Shown piece by piece: positions 47,153 to 58,943 of a stretch of 64,000 bases of DNA. Position 1 is the stretch's first letter. Every line of letters begins with the position of its first letter. The notes under the pieces were generated by a model that was not told where the DNA came from, did not search any database, and was given only the letters and a program-made list of their open reading frames with translations. The stretch is from the NCBI GenBank assembly GCA_001466705.2, contig LATX02000237.1, positions 124,001 through 188,000 of the forward strand, read 5' to 3'. A program made the position numbers and the translations under genes. The stretch is from Moniliophthora roreri (lineage: Eukaryota; Basidiomycota; Agaricomycetes; Agaricales; Marasmiaceae).

Positions 47153-48915
47153 CAGGGTTTGTCGAGCAGGCTTTCAAGCTCTATGGGTATTACTTAAATA
47201 TCCTTCAGGGACAAGGGCGGGAATGAGTGCGCAAATATATAAGAAAAAGCCATATGGAACACACTGTTATACCGTACTCTTTCCTAGTTGGCGTGCAGCC
47301 AGCTGACCGTTCCAACCATGGGTGCTAAGAAGTTCTTTCTATTCTGAACAGTGGCGGACCGTAGAGCATCGCACTTGATTGGAGCTCGAGGGGGAAATCC
47401 GACATTTGTCCGGCTGTCGACGTAAGAAAAGTTTTGTTTGTGAGGAGACAAATGATCCTGTAGAAACGGAGACGGCATGAAGAAATCCAGAAGAGTCAAC
47501 ACAAGCTGGAAAATAGAAATCAGAAACGCACCAAGAGATGGCGGATAAAGTATCAGCTTTCCACGGGATTTCTCTTCTTCGGACTCCACGATTCATATGT
47601 CCATGTCCATACACGATGGGTATAATCTGAGTGAGGCAGAGCTGAGGATTGACGAGGAAAATGAGTTTGAACCTCCGAAGGTAATGGTACAAGTTCAAGC
47701 GCGTCATCAAGTATCAACGACAGCATCACGGCCCAGTTCGCATTCTCAAGCAGGTCTTTCCCCACTCTAGGGAAGAAAACAGCTGATAATCTATTCTGAG
47801 AATCTATGAAGCTATCTAGACCTTTCGGACAAAATTCGGATTGTCGATGCCAAACGTCGTCTCTACTCGTCAGATTTTTCGTGTTGTTTTGATAAATGAA
47901 ACGACGAGCAGATGAAAACGGTTGTAATGTACCGATGCTTGTGTACTACCTGAGACACCAGGGCCAGAGGTCCAGATACGAATCCTATTCAGATTGTGAC
48001 CACACGGTCCCTACATGGTAGACATCTGTGTGGATACCGGCCAGGTTTGAATACGCCATCCTACCATTCGAGACCGGACTGGGATAGCATCGACCTACAA
48101 GTGTTTGGCAGTCAACCAGGAGATAAGGTCGTGCTAGAAGTAGTGTTTGTTTGGGATGCGTAGACGAAGTTGCGAATTTTTGAGTCCTGTCCACCTTCGA
48201 ACCACACGGGTCGCCCATATCGTTGACTCAACAGACGCTTTCACCGAACCGTGGATGCTTTCGATCATAAAGGTCGGTCTCTGCCTCTCGCAAGTCGCAA
48301 GACGTGTAACGATATAGTCCGAATTCGCCATAGTTGAGAACATGTTCGCAGACGGCCAAAAACTAGTGCTTATTCCCTAGTGAGATTCTCGTAGAGATGA
48401 CAGTAGAAAGATACACGCACTACCGTATTCTGCCAGCGAGTCATTGAGATATAGTGCCATCCCATCTATCGCACTTTGAGCTATTCGGATTCGAAAGCGT
48501 AAATTCACATTGCTTGAAACACCTACGACGGCGTCAGCCGATCACCACTCAGCGCTCAGTCACCGCTGCACCCGAATAATGTACGGGTTTACGCGCTACG
48601 GAGACCAGGTTCGCTCGCTACCCTGCACAACGACAGATGTTATACTCTTCATCAGAGCAATGCCTTGATTTTGCTGGGAAAAAGGCTGAGTTATGGGATG
48701 TATGACGAGTTTTTTCGGCCGAGTGGTCGTTTTTGTGTGGAGGAGACCGTGCGGGCCGAAGTTTCAAGTTCTAGGAAAGGAAAGTTATTCTCATTGACTT
48801 GGAGAGCTCGACCTCGGTGACCTCGGCAATCGAATTCTTCGTCCATTAGAGCATCTATGCCTTTTTATTATCAATACATACTAGCAACAGGTTATCGCAA
48901 GCCAATTCTCGTAAG
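47153..48915. other. Large intergenic region upstream of GH3
   Basis: 1.76 kb. TATATATT at about 47233-47240 could be a TATA element for GH3. A minus-strand open run at about 48380-48134 (includes MFSTMANSDYIVTRLATCER) and an overlapping one at 48218-47985 read like protein but lack a proper start, splice pattern or known motif; they may be a gene relic. Nothing else seen. Confidence 0.35.
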
Positions 48916-50445
48916 TTATAAGTACATTCTTTCGGCTTGATTGAAGGGCGTCCGGATCGCCAGAGCAGTTGCATCAGGCAGATACCCAGGCAGATATTCT
49001 GCATAACGAGCGGTGGTGTCAGGCATGTACCCTAAGGCGACACTTGTCAATCAATGAAATGTAATTTGATAGAAAACAACTCACCCCAAGTGAAATCCAA
49101 TCTGATTGATAAATCTCGCAGCCTTGCAACGTCGTTTCCCAACAATCCCTCAATCTGCTCCCTCTCCCTACTATGGGGAGGCTGGTCGAAAACAAGATGA
49201 ACCACAATTCCGCCAAGACTTGGAAATTTCTGCGGAAGGACGTCCCTCAAAAGATGACTCCAGCCGTAACTGTACTCCTCCATAATCTTGTTTATCGTCT
49301 CTCTGGAATCTGACTGCAGGACAAACGTCACTGTATGCAATCTGTAGGCCTGTGGGAAGCGACCGATGAAGGTATAGCACCAACGAAATTGCTCCACTGG
49401 AGAGGCGTTGAAGGAGAAGTCCAAAGTAACCGTTAACTCCCGGAGTGATTGTAGAACCCTCGGTCGGAAACTGAGTCGTTCAAAATCAGCAAATTCTATT
49501 ATACATATAAGAGTTCAGTTAATCGATGCCCAATCAAAATCTTAACGGAACTCGCCTTTGCATGTCACTGAATCTGACGCGACAACAAGAGATCGAAGAC
49601 TGTGAGCAGATAATTCCAGCATTCGAGCAAATGCAGCCCCTGAAAGCAAGGAGGAGCTTTCCATGGACAGGTGTTCCAGGTTGGGAGGTGACGATGGCAA
49701 TAACATCCCGAAAATGAACCAGTCCATCGATGTGCTGGAGTTGAGCCTGAGAGTGTTCAGGGTGGAAAGACTGTCGACAGGGCCGGAATCACGCTGTCCG
49801 GGTCCTCCATTCGTGTCCTGAAGTCGGACTCGTTGCATGTCCAAAAAGCGAATCGGCCGACACATGCTAAGGAATGATCGAAACTGACTGACATCTGCAA
49901 AGCCGTATTTGATAATGTATAGATTTTTTAGCGAATGGAGAGAGGAAAGGATGTGGAAAATTGTAGGGGTGTTGTAGGGCATCCAGGTTTGGGAAGGTGT
50001 CCAAATGAGAGTATCGACGTTGTTGATTGGTGGACTCGGCAAGTTCAGGATTTCAGGGGGTAAGTCGAGGACGCGAGTATGGTTGTAGAGGCTTCCGCTC
50101 ACATAAGTGTTATTGCGCTCAGCGTTAATGATCAAAATTTTTAGAAAACCTATTGCGACATTGGGAAACTCGTTCAAAAAACGCACCCACCGTTGATGGT
50201 CTTGTTCTGTTGAGAAAGTGACTCTGTCATAGAGATGCTTAGCAGCAGCAGAACGAAAAGCACGCGAGCAGACAGAGAGGGTGCGCAAGGTATTCTTGTC
50301 ATCGTGGTTGTGATCAATGATCAAATCAAGCAGTTCGGAAGGCAGTTGGAGAGGCACCGTTCGATGTTCCGCAATTGCTAGAAGACAGTACTGAGACAGT
50401 GAGAGGTTTCAGAGAGCTATAAAACACACCTTCTGAAGACGACAT
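48916..50445 (-). CDS. F-box protein with a leucine-rich C-terminal region, 454 aa
   Basis: Basidiomycete-type F-box protein, a presumed substrate receptor of an SCF ubiquitin ligase; target unknown. Exons 50445-50430, 50377-49556, 49495-49085 and 49031-48916 sum to 1365 nt. The F-box is near the N-terminus: VPLQLPSELLDLIIDHNHDD, then LRTLSVCSRAFRSAAAKHLY (about residues 12-55). The rest has degenerate leucine-rich repeat texture (NTLRLNSS, NLEHLSMESSSL, LRELTVTLDFSF). The intron at 49496-49555 uses a GC donor (aaag|gcgagt). A TATATAAG lies 59 bp upstream of the ATG. Agaricomycetes carry large numbers of such genes and this one looks intact. Confidence 0.85.
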
Positions 50446-50503
50446 CTTGAGAAGAGAGCTGAGGGGGAGTCGTGGTTATTGGGGCAAGAAGATAAATCAG
50501 GGG

Positions 50504-50511
50504 CTTATATA
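50504..50511 (-). promoter_or_regulatory. TATA box of the F-box gene
   Basis: TATATAAG on the minus strand, 59 bp before the ATG at 50445. Confidence 0.55.
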
Positions 50512-50513
50512 CT

Positions 50514-50838
50514 GCAAGTTTAACCAAAGTCACAAGACTGTTTTAGAGAGTGATCGGGGAACGATACGTTTTCGTTGTTGAAGGCCCGCTCAGCTTTGAC
50601 AGTTTATTCAATCTGTACGATACACCCCCCAGAAAAGAAATCCCCATATTCTGTGGCCATTTATGTGAGCAAATCATTTGATCGCAAGTGCAGTTTGACC
50701 AAAGCCACAAGACTGTTTTACAGAGAGTGGCCGGAGGAAGATACGTTTTCGTCATTGGAGGCCTTTTCCCGTTGGAGGCCTTTTCTCGTTGGAGGCCTTT
50801 TCAGCTTTGACCTTTGATTCGACGTATGATATACCCGC
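50514..50838. repeat. Imperfect tandem duplication upstream of the F-box gene
   Basis: Two copies of a roughly 120-bp block: 50514-50633 and 50688-50838. Both contain gcagtttraccaaagycaca, agactgtttta, gatacgttttcgt and cagctttgac in order. The second copy is expanded by three tandem copies of a 17-bp unit ttggaggccttttcycg starting at 50755, 50772 and 50789. Confidence 0.75.
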
Positions 50839-51780
50839 AAAGAAGAGATGGCAGATATCGACGTTGGTCCCTGCGCAAAGCGCGTCAGAGCGAAGAGGAA
50901 TACACAGCCACAACACGGCTTTGAAGCCCGGCCAACATTGGAGGTGCGCAACTGTCCAGCTTATATAAGCATAAGCGCCCAATTCCCCGTCCCCAATGCT
51001 TCTTTGCACTCAACTACCATGTTCTTGTTCATCTAGCTGTCTCAAATCCCTCTGTTCAAAGATATATCACTATATTATCTTTACATATGCTTTATGTGAC
51101 TCGTTCTATGCTCTTGAGATTGAGATATCCAGAAATAGAAATCCATGTATCCGGGTCGTTTGATTGATTTCCTCCGAGTCCTTCCATAGAAATGGGAACG
51201 GGATAGAATTTGATCTATAACAGCCTAGCGCATAAAAAGCATAAAATGTCCTGACTTATGCCTGAGAAATAGGGATGAATATTGAACAAGGTGGTAGTAA
51301 ACGAATAACGCGTCTGGCGCGAGCTGTCACGCGTGTGTCACATCTCATCGGTGCCTGGGCGCCTTCAAAAATTTCGCATTCTTCCACGCTGACCGTGTCC
51401 CCTAATCAAGTATTCCACCAGACGGATTTAGCACACAAGATCAAAGTCTTCAACTCTTTTTGGGTAAAATATCACCATAGACACTGCAAAGGACCTCATA
51501 GTTGTCTCCGAGACGCTGTTTCACCATCTTAGTCCAAAATTTTCGAGAAAAAAAGTTGAATACTTTTTTCCTAGTGCTCATTTCAGGCTCCTCAGCACCA
51601 AGCTGGTCCAAACCCGGTTGAGGAGAATGCTATGGTTTTTTGGGACAAGTTTCTTTGAGGTTCACAACATGTGCAAACAAAAGTCCGCTCGCGGCGGTTG
51701 CGCTCCTCCACTGGCAACATTCCTCACACGCTCCTCAGAGTCCTCATGGCAGTAGTAATTCAGCCACTTATACCATTACA
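50839..51780. other. Promoter-like DNA without a following gene, then ceramidase 5' flank
   Basis: A perfect palindrome gcttatataagc at 50959-50970 looks like a TATA region. It is followed 49 bp later by ATG (51019) in the context ctaccATG, but that frame stops after five codons. The rest, to 51780, should hold the promoter of the acid ceramidase-like gene. Confidence 0.4.
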
Positions 51781-53071
51781 ATGGCTTCACAGACCCGATC
51801 TCGAAGTAGACTCCCGAAGCCGATATTCAGGATACCAGACCCATTACAACCACCTTTGTATCGGATCGACCTCTCGTTACCACCAAAGGAAAGATATGCC
51901 GAGGTCTGTAACGACTATAGGACAGAACTGCTTCAACTGGCTCCACTGTACGATGAGATCCTCGATATCACACCCTTTCCTCGTCTCTTCAAGGCAGCAG
52001 CAAAGTTGCTGCTGCGACATGTATACTCCAAGGAAGAGAGCGAAGAAATCGAGGGAATTTCGGAAGCTACTGGCATCCCCAAGCATTTGGTCATTGCGCT
52101 GAACACTTTTTTGGATCTGTTCTCGGGGTGCGTCAGTGGAGGAGCAAGGGTCGTAGACACAGGGCCGACGGGTACAACAACTGGCATTGTGCATTTTCGT
52201 AATCTAGACTGGGGGATGGACGTTCTTCGCAGTTTGACAATCTGTGTGGAGTATGTGCGAGGCGATGTGGTTATCGCGAGGTGCGTGTATTCAAACTCAC
52301 CTTTTACTAAAGTTTCTGACGGGTCATGGATCAGAGGCATAACATACGCAGGTTATATTGGCGTTTTGACCGGTGTAAGGTGAGTTGGCCAATACACAAA
52401 AACTACTGAACCGCTCAAGCAGCACTGTCAGAGAAGGTCTTTCCATTTCCCTCAACTACCGTCCAACTCTGGCGTCAACGTCATCTAAATTTTCACTTTT
52501 ATCCCATTATCTTCTGCTGTTGTTGGGACGACGACCATCGAATTCTAGCCTCTTACGAAATCTACTTTTATCTCCCAATCCGTCTCCCGCATCTCTGTCG
52601 GCCCTCGAAACCGAGCTGACCAGCTTCCCCGGCTCTCCATGCTACCTTACGTTCTGCACACCTGATACCATCATCGTCATTGAAAGGGGCCTCAAAAGCT
52701 CAGTTATCCACACCTCGAATACATTCCTTGCGGTCACAAATCACGACGTGGAGATGGAAAGCTGGAGTTCGGAAACATGGGATAGATTGATCGGGAAACA
52801 AAGACACGTTGAGGGCGATGCTGGTCTCACTGGTACCCGTGACCTTGTAACCGACAGTATTGAACGCAAGGGTTGTGTATGCTCTTCCTGGAATCGACAA
52901 AGTGGATCACGCTTAACATCAAAGGACGTCGTGGGCTGGTTGGAGGTGAAGCCAGTGCTAAACGAGTGCACGCACTATTCATGTGCAATGGATCCATCTG
53001 TGCCTGGTGGCGGTCTGCTGTGGGTGCGACGATACGATGAGCCGGTTGACATGTCCTCGAGTCAAGATTAG
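51781..53071 (+). CDS. Acid ceramidase / NAAA-like amidase, 394 aa
   Basis: Ntn-hydrolase of the acid ceramidase family, which cleaves the amide bond of ceramides or N-acylethanolamines. Exons 51781-52280, 52335-52379 and 52432-53071 sum to 1185 nt. The N-terminal part has YDEILDITPFPRLFK. The catalytic nucleophile, exposed by self-cleavage in relatives, is Cys117 in FLDLFSGCVSGG, where animal enzymes have CTSI. Other conserved parts are VHFRNLDWGMD, YAGYIGVLTGVREGLSISLN and VTNHDVE. There is no signal peptide (MASQTRSRSRLPKPI), whereas animal homologues are lysosomal; many fungal members lack one too. Substrate is not determined. Confidence 0.87.
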
Positions 53072-53938
53072 GACTTATAACCGGGAAGTGATGACGGTAC
53101 CGAAAAATATGACCTAAAAGGTTCGTTCGAGTGTTGCATCGTGCAAGGGCCGGCATGTTCATGGCTAGTAATTGACACTGGCTCGTGGTCACGGTCTCCG
53201 GTTGTCAGCGGTTACTATCGCCTTAGGATCCGATGGAATGCGTGGTCGCTAGAGGTCCATCCTTGGTCTCACCACGACTTTGTGACGCGCTCGACGGCAG
53301 TCAGCGGCCCATCCTGCATCCTGCCTCGTTCTAGCGCGATCTCGATTTGCTTCCCCGTATGTTGAAATCTCCCCGTCTTCTTGGATATTTTGGTATGTCC
53401 TTGTATGTAAATGTGTATCCACATATTCCCAAATGTCACGCCATTCATAATCAAAAAACCATATCAAGACTGAAATCTCCTGAAATCTCTGACACAATCT
53501 CCGTATCACGACTCGTGTCCGGAGAACGAGGCGCGTGTCCCGATGTTTTCGAAAACTTTTTTTAACAGCAGTTCCTAAACTAACCCTTCCAGCTCTCATT
53601 TCAAATTCTCAGAGACAGCTACAGCAAACTTGTAACTGCTATGTTTGGTACTGTGAGCTTCCGATACGTACGCGAACAAAGTAATCACCTTTTTATGTCC
53701 ACACACTGCTTGCGAAAATCAGGTTCTGAAACCTTTGTTTCGGTTTACCTAACTGTCAATCTGACCCTGCAAGACATGAGGAGTTCTAGCGGAGATATTA
53801 AATTTGCTGGAATTCGCTATGTAGGGTACTGCCATCTATCACGAATCTAATGAGAAAACCGTTGATCAATCTACCTTCGCACCACCCCGGGCTTGATTGG
53901 AACGCGCTTGCATTTGTTCTCTTAGGTGCACAAGAAGG
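53072..53938. other. Intergenic, nothing recognised
   Basis: About 870 bp upstream of the FAD oxidoreductase. Short frames in it have no support. Confidence 0.45.
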
Positions 53939-53946
53939 TATAAAAG
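53939..53946 (+). promoter_or_regulatory. TATA box of the FAD oxidoreductase gene
   Basis: TATAAAAG, 54 bp upstream of the ATG at 53993. Confidence 0.6.
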
Positions 53947-53992
53947 GCCATGAAGCTCCTGATGACCGGTCCCTTACTCCACCATCTTAATC

Positions 53993-55713
53993 ATGCTCCC
54001 TTCAGTCGTCCTCGCAGGCGCACTGATATCTCCCGCCGTTTCAGGTTCTGCTCTCGCAAAACAGGCACCCCTCGGGACCGCTTCTCACCAATGTGTAAGT
54101 GCCACTCCATCGCCCTGAACGCGCCTTCCTGATGTTCTCTCCCCGTTTCTTCTGCCGTAGTGCGACATGATCGCTGACATACTCCCCGGAAAAGTCTATT
54201 GGCCTGGTCAGCCAAGTTACGAAGCCCAACAATCCTCCTACTATTCCGGACAGCAGGCGTCGCTAGGCCCACGATGCAGGGTGACACCGACAACCACGTC
54301 CGATGTCTCGCAAATCTTGAAAGCCGCTACTAGCAACAGATGCCAATTCGCAGTTAGAGGTGGAGGTCATATGGCTTGGGGTGGCGCATCGAATGTCGAT
54401 GCCTCGGGATTTACCATTGATATGCAAGAATTGAATAGCGTATCACTCTCGGAAGACCGAAAGATGGTCTCCTTCGGCTCGGGATCGCGGTGGAGAGACG
54501 TGTATAGAGAGTTGGCGCCATACAACTTGACCACAGTGGGCGGTCGGGTAGGCGATGTCGGAGTAGGGGGATTTTTACTGGGAGGTACGTCCGTGCGTCC
54601 CCTGTCGACTACGTCGTAACTTGCCCCCTGATTCTATTTCTCCAGGTGGAATTGGTTTCTTGTCCGCCGAACATGGCTTCGGCAGTGACAATATCATCAA
54701 CTATGAAATTGTGCTGGCAGACGGCACTGTCGTAAATGCCAACAAGGACGAACACCATGATCTTTACTGGGCCCTGAAGCTGGGAAGCACCAACTTCGGC
54801 GTTGTGACTCGGTTCGACATGACGACTTTTCCTCAGGGACAGGTCTGGGGCGGTTCACAGTTTTTTGCGATTACAGATGCCCCGGCATTACTCGAGAAGT
54901 TGGTCGTGTTCACCAAGAAACTGGCAGAAGAACCAAAGGGCTTCTACGGCCTAACTATCGCCTGGAATCCAGCTCAGCAGGATTACATCATTTGGACGCT
55001 GCAGACATACCTAGAACCTGTTGCATATCCCCCTCTCTGGTCCGATTTCGTCGATACAAAACCACTAGTAGACGTGATGGGTATCAAGAACCTGATAGAC
55101 ATCACCGAGGAGTTCCAGGAGGCTGATCCTGGGAAGAAAGCACGTAGTCAGTGGCTCACCATGACGTTCAAGGCCAACGCCCAATTTCACCTCGATATCC
55201 ACGCGAAAGGAATCGAATTGTTCCAGCCCTACCACCATCGACCTGGAGTTCACTGGGCTGTAGGCGTCCAGCCAGTTCCTCGTAGCCTATCGGCAGCGGC
55301 ATCAAGGAAGGGTGGTAACCCGGCTTCCCTATCGACTGAAGACGGCGAGCTCTGGAGTATGTCTTGAAGCTGCCCTTTTTTGCGTTCGCTGATTTCGGTT
55401 GATTCCAGTCATGATTATCACCACAGCTTGGCTTGACCAGTCAGATGACGCATCTATGAAGGCGAGTTCCCAGACACTATTGCATTGGGCAGAAACCGAA
55501 GCAAAACGACGTGGGCTATTCCACCCCTTCGCGTATATGAATTATGCGACTGGTAGTCAGGCAGTGCTCGGGCGCACTGCGCGAGAGGTGAGTATAACGA
55601 GAATGAAAGCAACGCAGGAACGGTATGATCCAAATGGCGTTCTAAGGAACACTTGGTTGGGTGGTTTTAAGTTACCTCCTCAAGAGCAAGAGCATGATGC
55701 AGCGGAGCTGTAA
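53993..55713 (+). CDS. Secreted FAD-binding (PCMH/BBE) oxidoreductase, 513 aa
   Basis: Berberine-bridge-enzyme-like flavoprotein; fungal members oxidise sugars or secondary metabolites. Exons 53993-54094, 54161-54584, 54646-55356 and 55409-55713 sum to 1542 nt. A signal peptide (LPSVVLAGALISPAVSG) is followed by a PCMH FAD domain. RGGGHMAWGG carries the His that binds FAD covalently, and VGDVGVGGFLLGGGIGFLS forms the dinucleotide loop. The second covalent Cys of bicovalent members is absent (GGRVGDVG, no Cys), so one-link attachment is expected. The C-terminal BBE segment has FAYMNYATG and YDPNGVLRNTWLGGFKL. Substrate unknown; no biosynthetic cluster surrounds it. Confidence 0.9.
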
Positions 55714-56051
55714 TTCGTATACCATTCCATAGAATACAACTTCACGAAGACCACGTAAAGCGCTATATAAACGCAAGGTATCAGGAACAACTGGCGGGGT
55801 ATGCGACCATAGTGACAAGGACAAGGACCCATAGAACGATGTCGTGTATCGGAAGCCCGCACCCTTGTTAAGGCCAGAGCTGTGCAAAGCAACTCGGGGA
55901 TACACATCGCCGAAGCAGAGAATGTTGATTAGGGCGACGAGCAAGCAAGCTGCTCTTCATATGCACAGGTAGCATGAAAGAGCGGCAGAACTTGAAGCAC
56001 AAGGTTATTGGAGTTTGAAATGAGACGTAATTTACTCACGAAAATAGTTTT
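55714..56051. other. Converging 3' ends
   Basis: 338 bp between the FAD oxidoreductase and BUD20, no gene seen. Confidence 0.5.
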
Positions 56052-56591
56052 TTACATCGTCACATCCTCTTCTGTCGAAGACGAAATAGTTGTTGGCCTT
56101 TTCTCCTCCCTCCCTAAACCCGCCGCACGCTCAGCTTCTTCAATCGTATATGCCGGTTCCTTGAGTTGTTTGCATCTTCGCTTATGCACTTTGCTTCTCC
56201 AGTGGGAACGCAAAGCAGAGTCCGACTCGTAATATCTGGAGATTTGGGTTAAAAATCACTACTACGAACGTAAACTCAGAAGACATACTTTGCACATTCG
56301 ACGCAATAATGTTGGGCCAGACCAGGTTTTTCAAAATCGATAGGTTGAGCTTCTAAAGCCGCGCGATTCTGAGGCTCATGTATCATTATGGTTCAACGTG
56401 AAGTATATGATGAGTGCATACTTTGGGGTCAAGGTCTATCAGTTGAATTTGATCAATGTCTTTCGCTCGAGCCTGGGTTCGTGGTCAGCGAAGAATCCAA
56501 GGAAAGGAATCAAAGCACATACCCTGGTGCGAGTCGCCCTGTGTACATCACGGCGTGCATTATGAACTCGAGAACGACGCAGACGACCCAT
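56052..56591 (-). CDS. BUD20: Ribosome biogenesis zinc finger protein Bud20/ZNF593, 127 aa
   Basis: Shuttling pre-60S factor that helps export large ribosomal subunits from the nucleus. Four exons sum to 384 nt: 56591-56523, 56472-56422, 56368-56289, 56235-56052. The protein starts MGRLRRSRVHNARRDVHRAT, a basic nuclear-targeting N-terminus, then RAKDIDQIQLIDLDPKNRAA. The single C2H2 finger of the U1/JAZ type is HYCVECAKYYESDSALRSHW continuing RSKVHKRRCKQL. EPAYTIEEAERAAGLG is the conserved tail. Length is normal for the family. All introns are GT-AG, 50-53 nt. Confidence 0.95.
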
Positions 56592-58553
56592 AGCGAATGG
56601 CAGAAGAAAATTAACCTTGCAGCACAGCCGCTGAAAAGCACAGACACGTGACGATGCGGACGTAGGACCGCAGAGTCGACGCGCGCGCCGTTTTGAACCG
56701 AACCACTCTTTTTGTAATTATCCGGCCAGCGCTGGTAAAGTGAGGACTTTGGGCAAGACTTTGGGGACTCGCTCAGAATTTGGGATGGCTCGAATTTAAT
56801 GTCGTACAATTTTCTCGATATCGCTCATTTTCACTGGATATGATGACGATAAAAAGATTGTGATATTTCTAAAAACGACTCGACTCGACTCATACGACAC
56901 GATATGGCTAGGACTGCACTGGAAATCCACCTGCCTTTACCTGCCTCGGTATGCCTATGCCACCTCGGCCCTACCTGCTTCGCTCTGGCTCGATATGCCA
57001 ATCCGATTTCGACCCACACCAGCACCTTACCATACCAGCGTCCTGATGAAACCCTCAAACAGATCCATCAATGATCTGGAGACTTAGAATTGACTGGGGA
57101 GCACAGATAAAAATGAACACGAACTCAGCATGTACGGCGTCTTGTGCTATATTCCATGGCGGGAGGTTCTGCGGTCGTTAAAAAAAAAAAAAAAAAAAAC
57201 TCGCATTCCTAGTGTCGATGGCAAAAATGTAATTGGGTAACTTTTTCGTATATACCAAGCTTGCTCGGACGTCTGCTTGGGGAGATATTCAGGAGGTGCA
57301 GGATACATAGCAGATGTGACTCACCTTGTAGCCGCGACCTTTTCATTTTGACTGCACCTTGCCCTCCATTGTGCCCAGAGTATTGTGGGGGATGTAAGTA
57401 GGTCATAGTGATGGTCATGAAGAGAGGAACAATGTCAGCAGCGAGCACAACAGCTTTGTGACATCGCTACTCCGACGTTGCCAGTGCCGAGAAAGCTTAT
57501 TGTTGCAAGTCAGTATCTTGTGGGATCGAACGACGTCGGGGCCGCTTTCAGGAGAAACGTGATACCAGTACGGAGATGCAATTCCATTGATCTCGTCGTA
57601 TCTAGCCCACTAGATGAGGCAGAGAGAGGGTATGCGTGACTAGGATTTAAACGAGGAGTTTACACAAGGGTAGTCGTGTCTTCACCCTTGTACCCCCTAT
57701 GCTTTACTCCAACTCACACTCGAATAGAGTGACACTGCCTATTCGTAGGCACCATCCGTACATGGCGCTCCGAATGTGTAACATATTCTTGGGCCTGTGA
57801 CCCGGACTTGGCTACATTCTTTACGCGAGAGAGAAAACTCATCCCTCAAACGATTGGGAGCCGTCAAGAAAATTTCATGTGGTATGTCCCAATTCAAACA
57901 GAAAGTTCCCATCTGCCAGCGGCCACCCAATCCGCGTCTCATTCAAGAGAGTCAGCATGGCACTTTATTGACTAGTTTTGGCTGAGAGACCTGGCCAGAA
58001 TTGGTATACTTGTACGAGACGGCTTTTGAATAAATCGCGTCACAGCCGCGTCTTGACGCGTAAATCAGGAAAATGTGCCATTTTGGGCCTCACCGTGGCT
58101 TGTCAAAAAATCTGTCTTGTCCACTTGAATCAGTATGTTCCAAAGGGGCTCTCAGATCTCAGCACCGGCCAGGCCGTCACAGTGCCCTTATCAGCTTTAG
58201 GGATTTTGGGTGTGTAGTAGACGTTGACAGTGAGTGCATTGTCTATTCTGGTGTCAAAGCCAATCGCACTCGGAGGAGGTGCAAACTAACGCGACACGCG
58301 ACAGAACTTATGCCGCAAAATCGTGGGAATTAGCTTAGTCATCGTGACAAATCCCTAACCGCGAGTGTAAGAGCCACGGCCTCGACCTCCGATCTGGCTG
58401 GCCAGACGTCTCAGATGCTCCAATTTCAGCCCGATTACTGCCTAAACCATTAAAAAATGCGTACGATCGAGCTTCTGACAAGGATCGGGCTCCGGGGCTT
58501 GGTTTATAGCTGGTCCGCTACGGCTAAGCGAGGTGCTCCTGAGTATCAAACTG
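56592..58553. other. Gene-poor region, long A-run
   Basis: Nearly 2 kb with no convincing gene. A run of 20 A lies at about 57181-57200. Short frames on both strands have no shared codon pattern or splice structure. Confidence 0.45.
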
Positions 58554-58559
58554 TCGTTT

Positions 58560-58698
58560 TCGGTGACCCTGGACTCTGGGATCAGAGCAAACAAGTGAAA
58601 GGCCAGATTACTAGAACCCAAACATATGGAATTGGGTTCTAGTATTCTGGCCTTTCACTTTGCTGGTTTGCTCTGATCCCAGAGTCCAAAGTCAACAA
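58560..58698. repeat. Long hairpin (fold-back inverted repeat)
   Basis: Left arm 58564-58620 and right arm 58633-58694 are near-perfect reverse complements (ggactctgggatcagagcaa pairs with ttgctctgatcccagagtcc; tgaaaggccaga and ctagaaccca also pair). A 12-base centre aacatatggaat separates them. The right arm has about five extra bases and there are a few mismatches at the outer ends. Confidence 0.9.
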
Positions 58699-58943
58699 AA
58701 ATGGCGCAAAGCGATTGGAGATTCAAACGAGTATGCAGGATTTAATCTGGCTCCTTAAACCAGTGGTCGATTTACTTCCCGAACACCCAGAAGCAAACTT
58801 GAAACTCTCCTATCACTTCTCAATCGGACGTGCTCCCGATCCGGGCAACAGAAGCATGTCTTTATAAATGCAGCCATGAATATGTCCTTTCTCAACCCGT
58901 CAAGGCTCTATCTACGCATCTGTGGTTACCCATTTGTCCCAAG

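Noticed and set aside
38776..56591. Secondary-metabolite gene cluster around the FAD oxidoreductase
   Set aside because: No polyketide synthase, peptide synthetase, terpene cyclase, P450 or cluster regulator is present nearby.
57739..58333. Short frames on both strands in the 57.7-58.3 kb region
   Set aside because: Under 90 codons, mutually overlapping, with no start context, splice sites or motifs.
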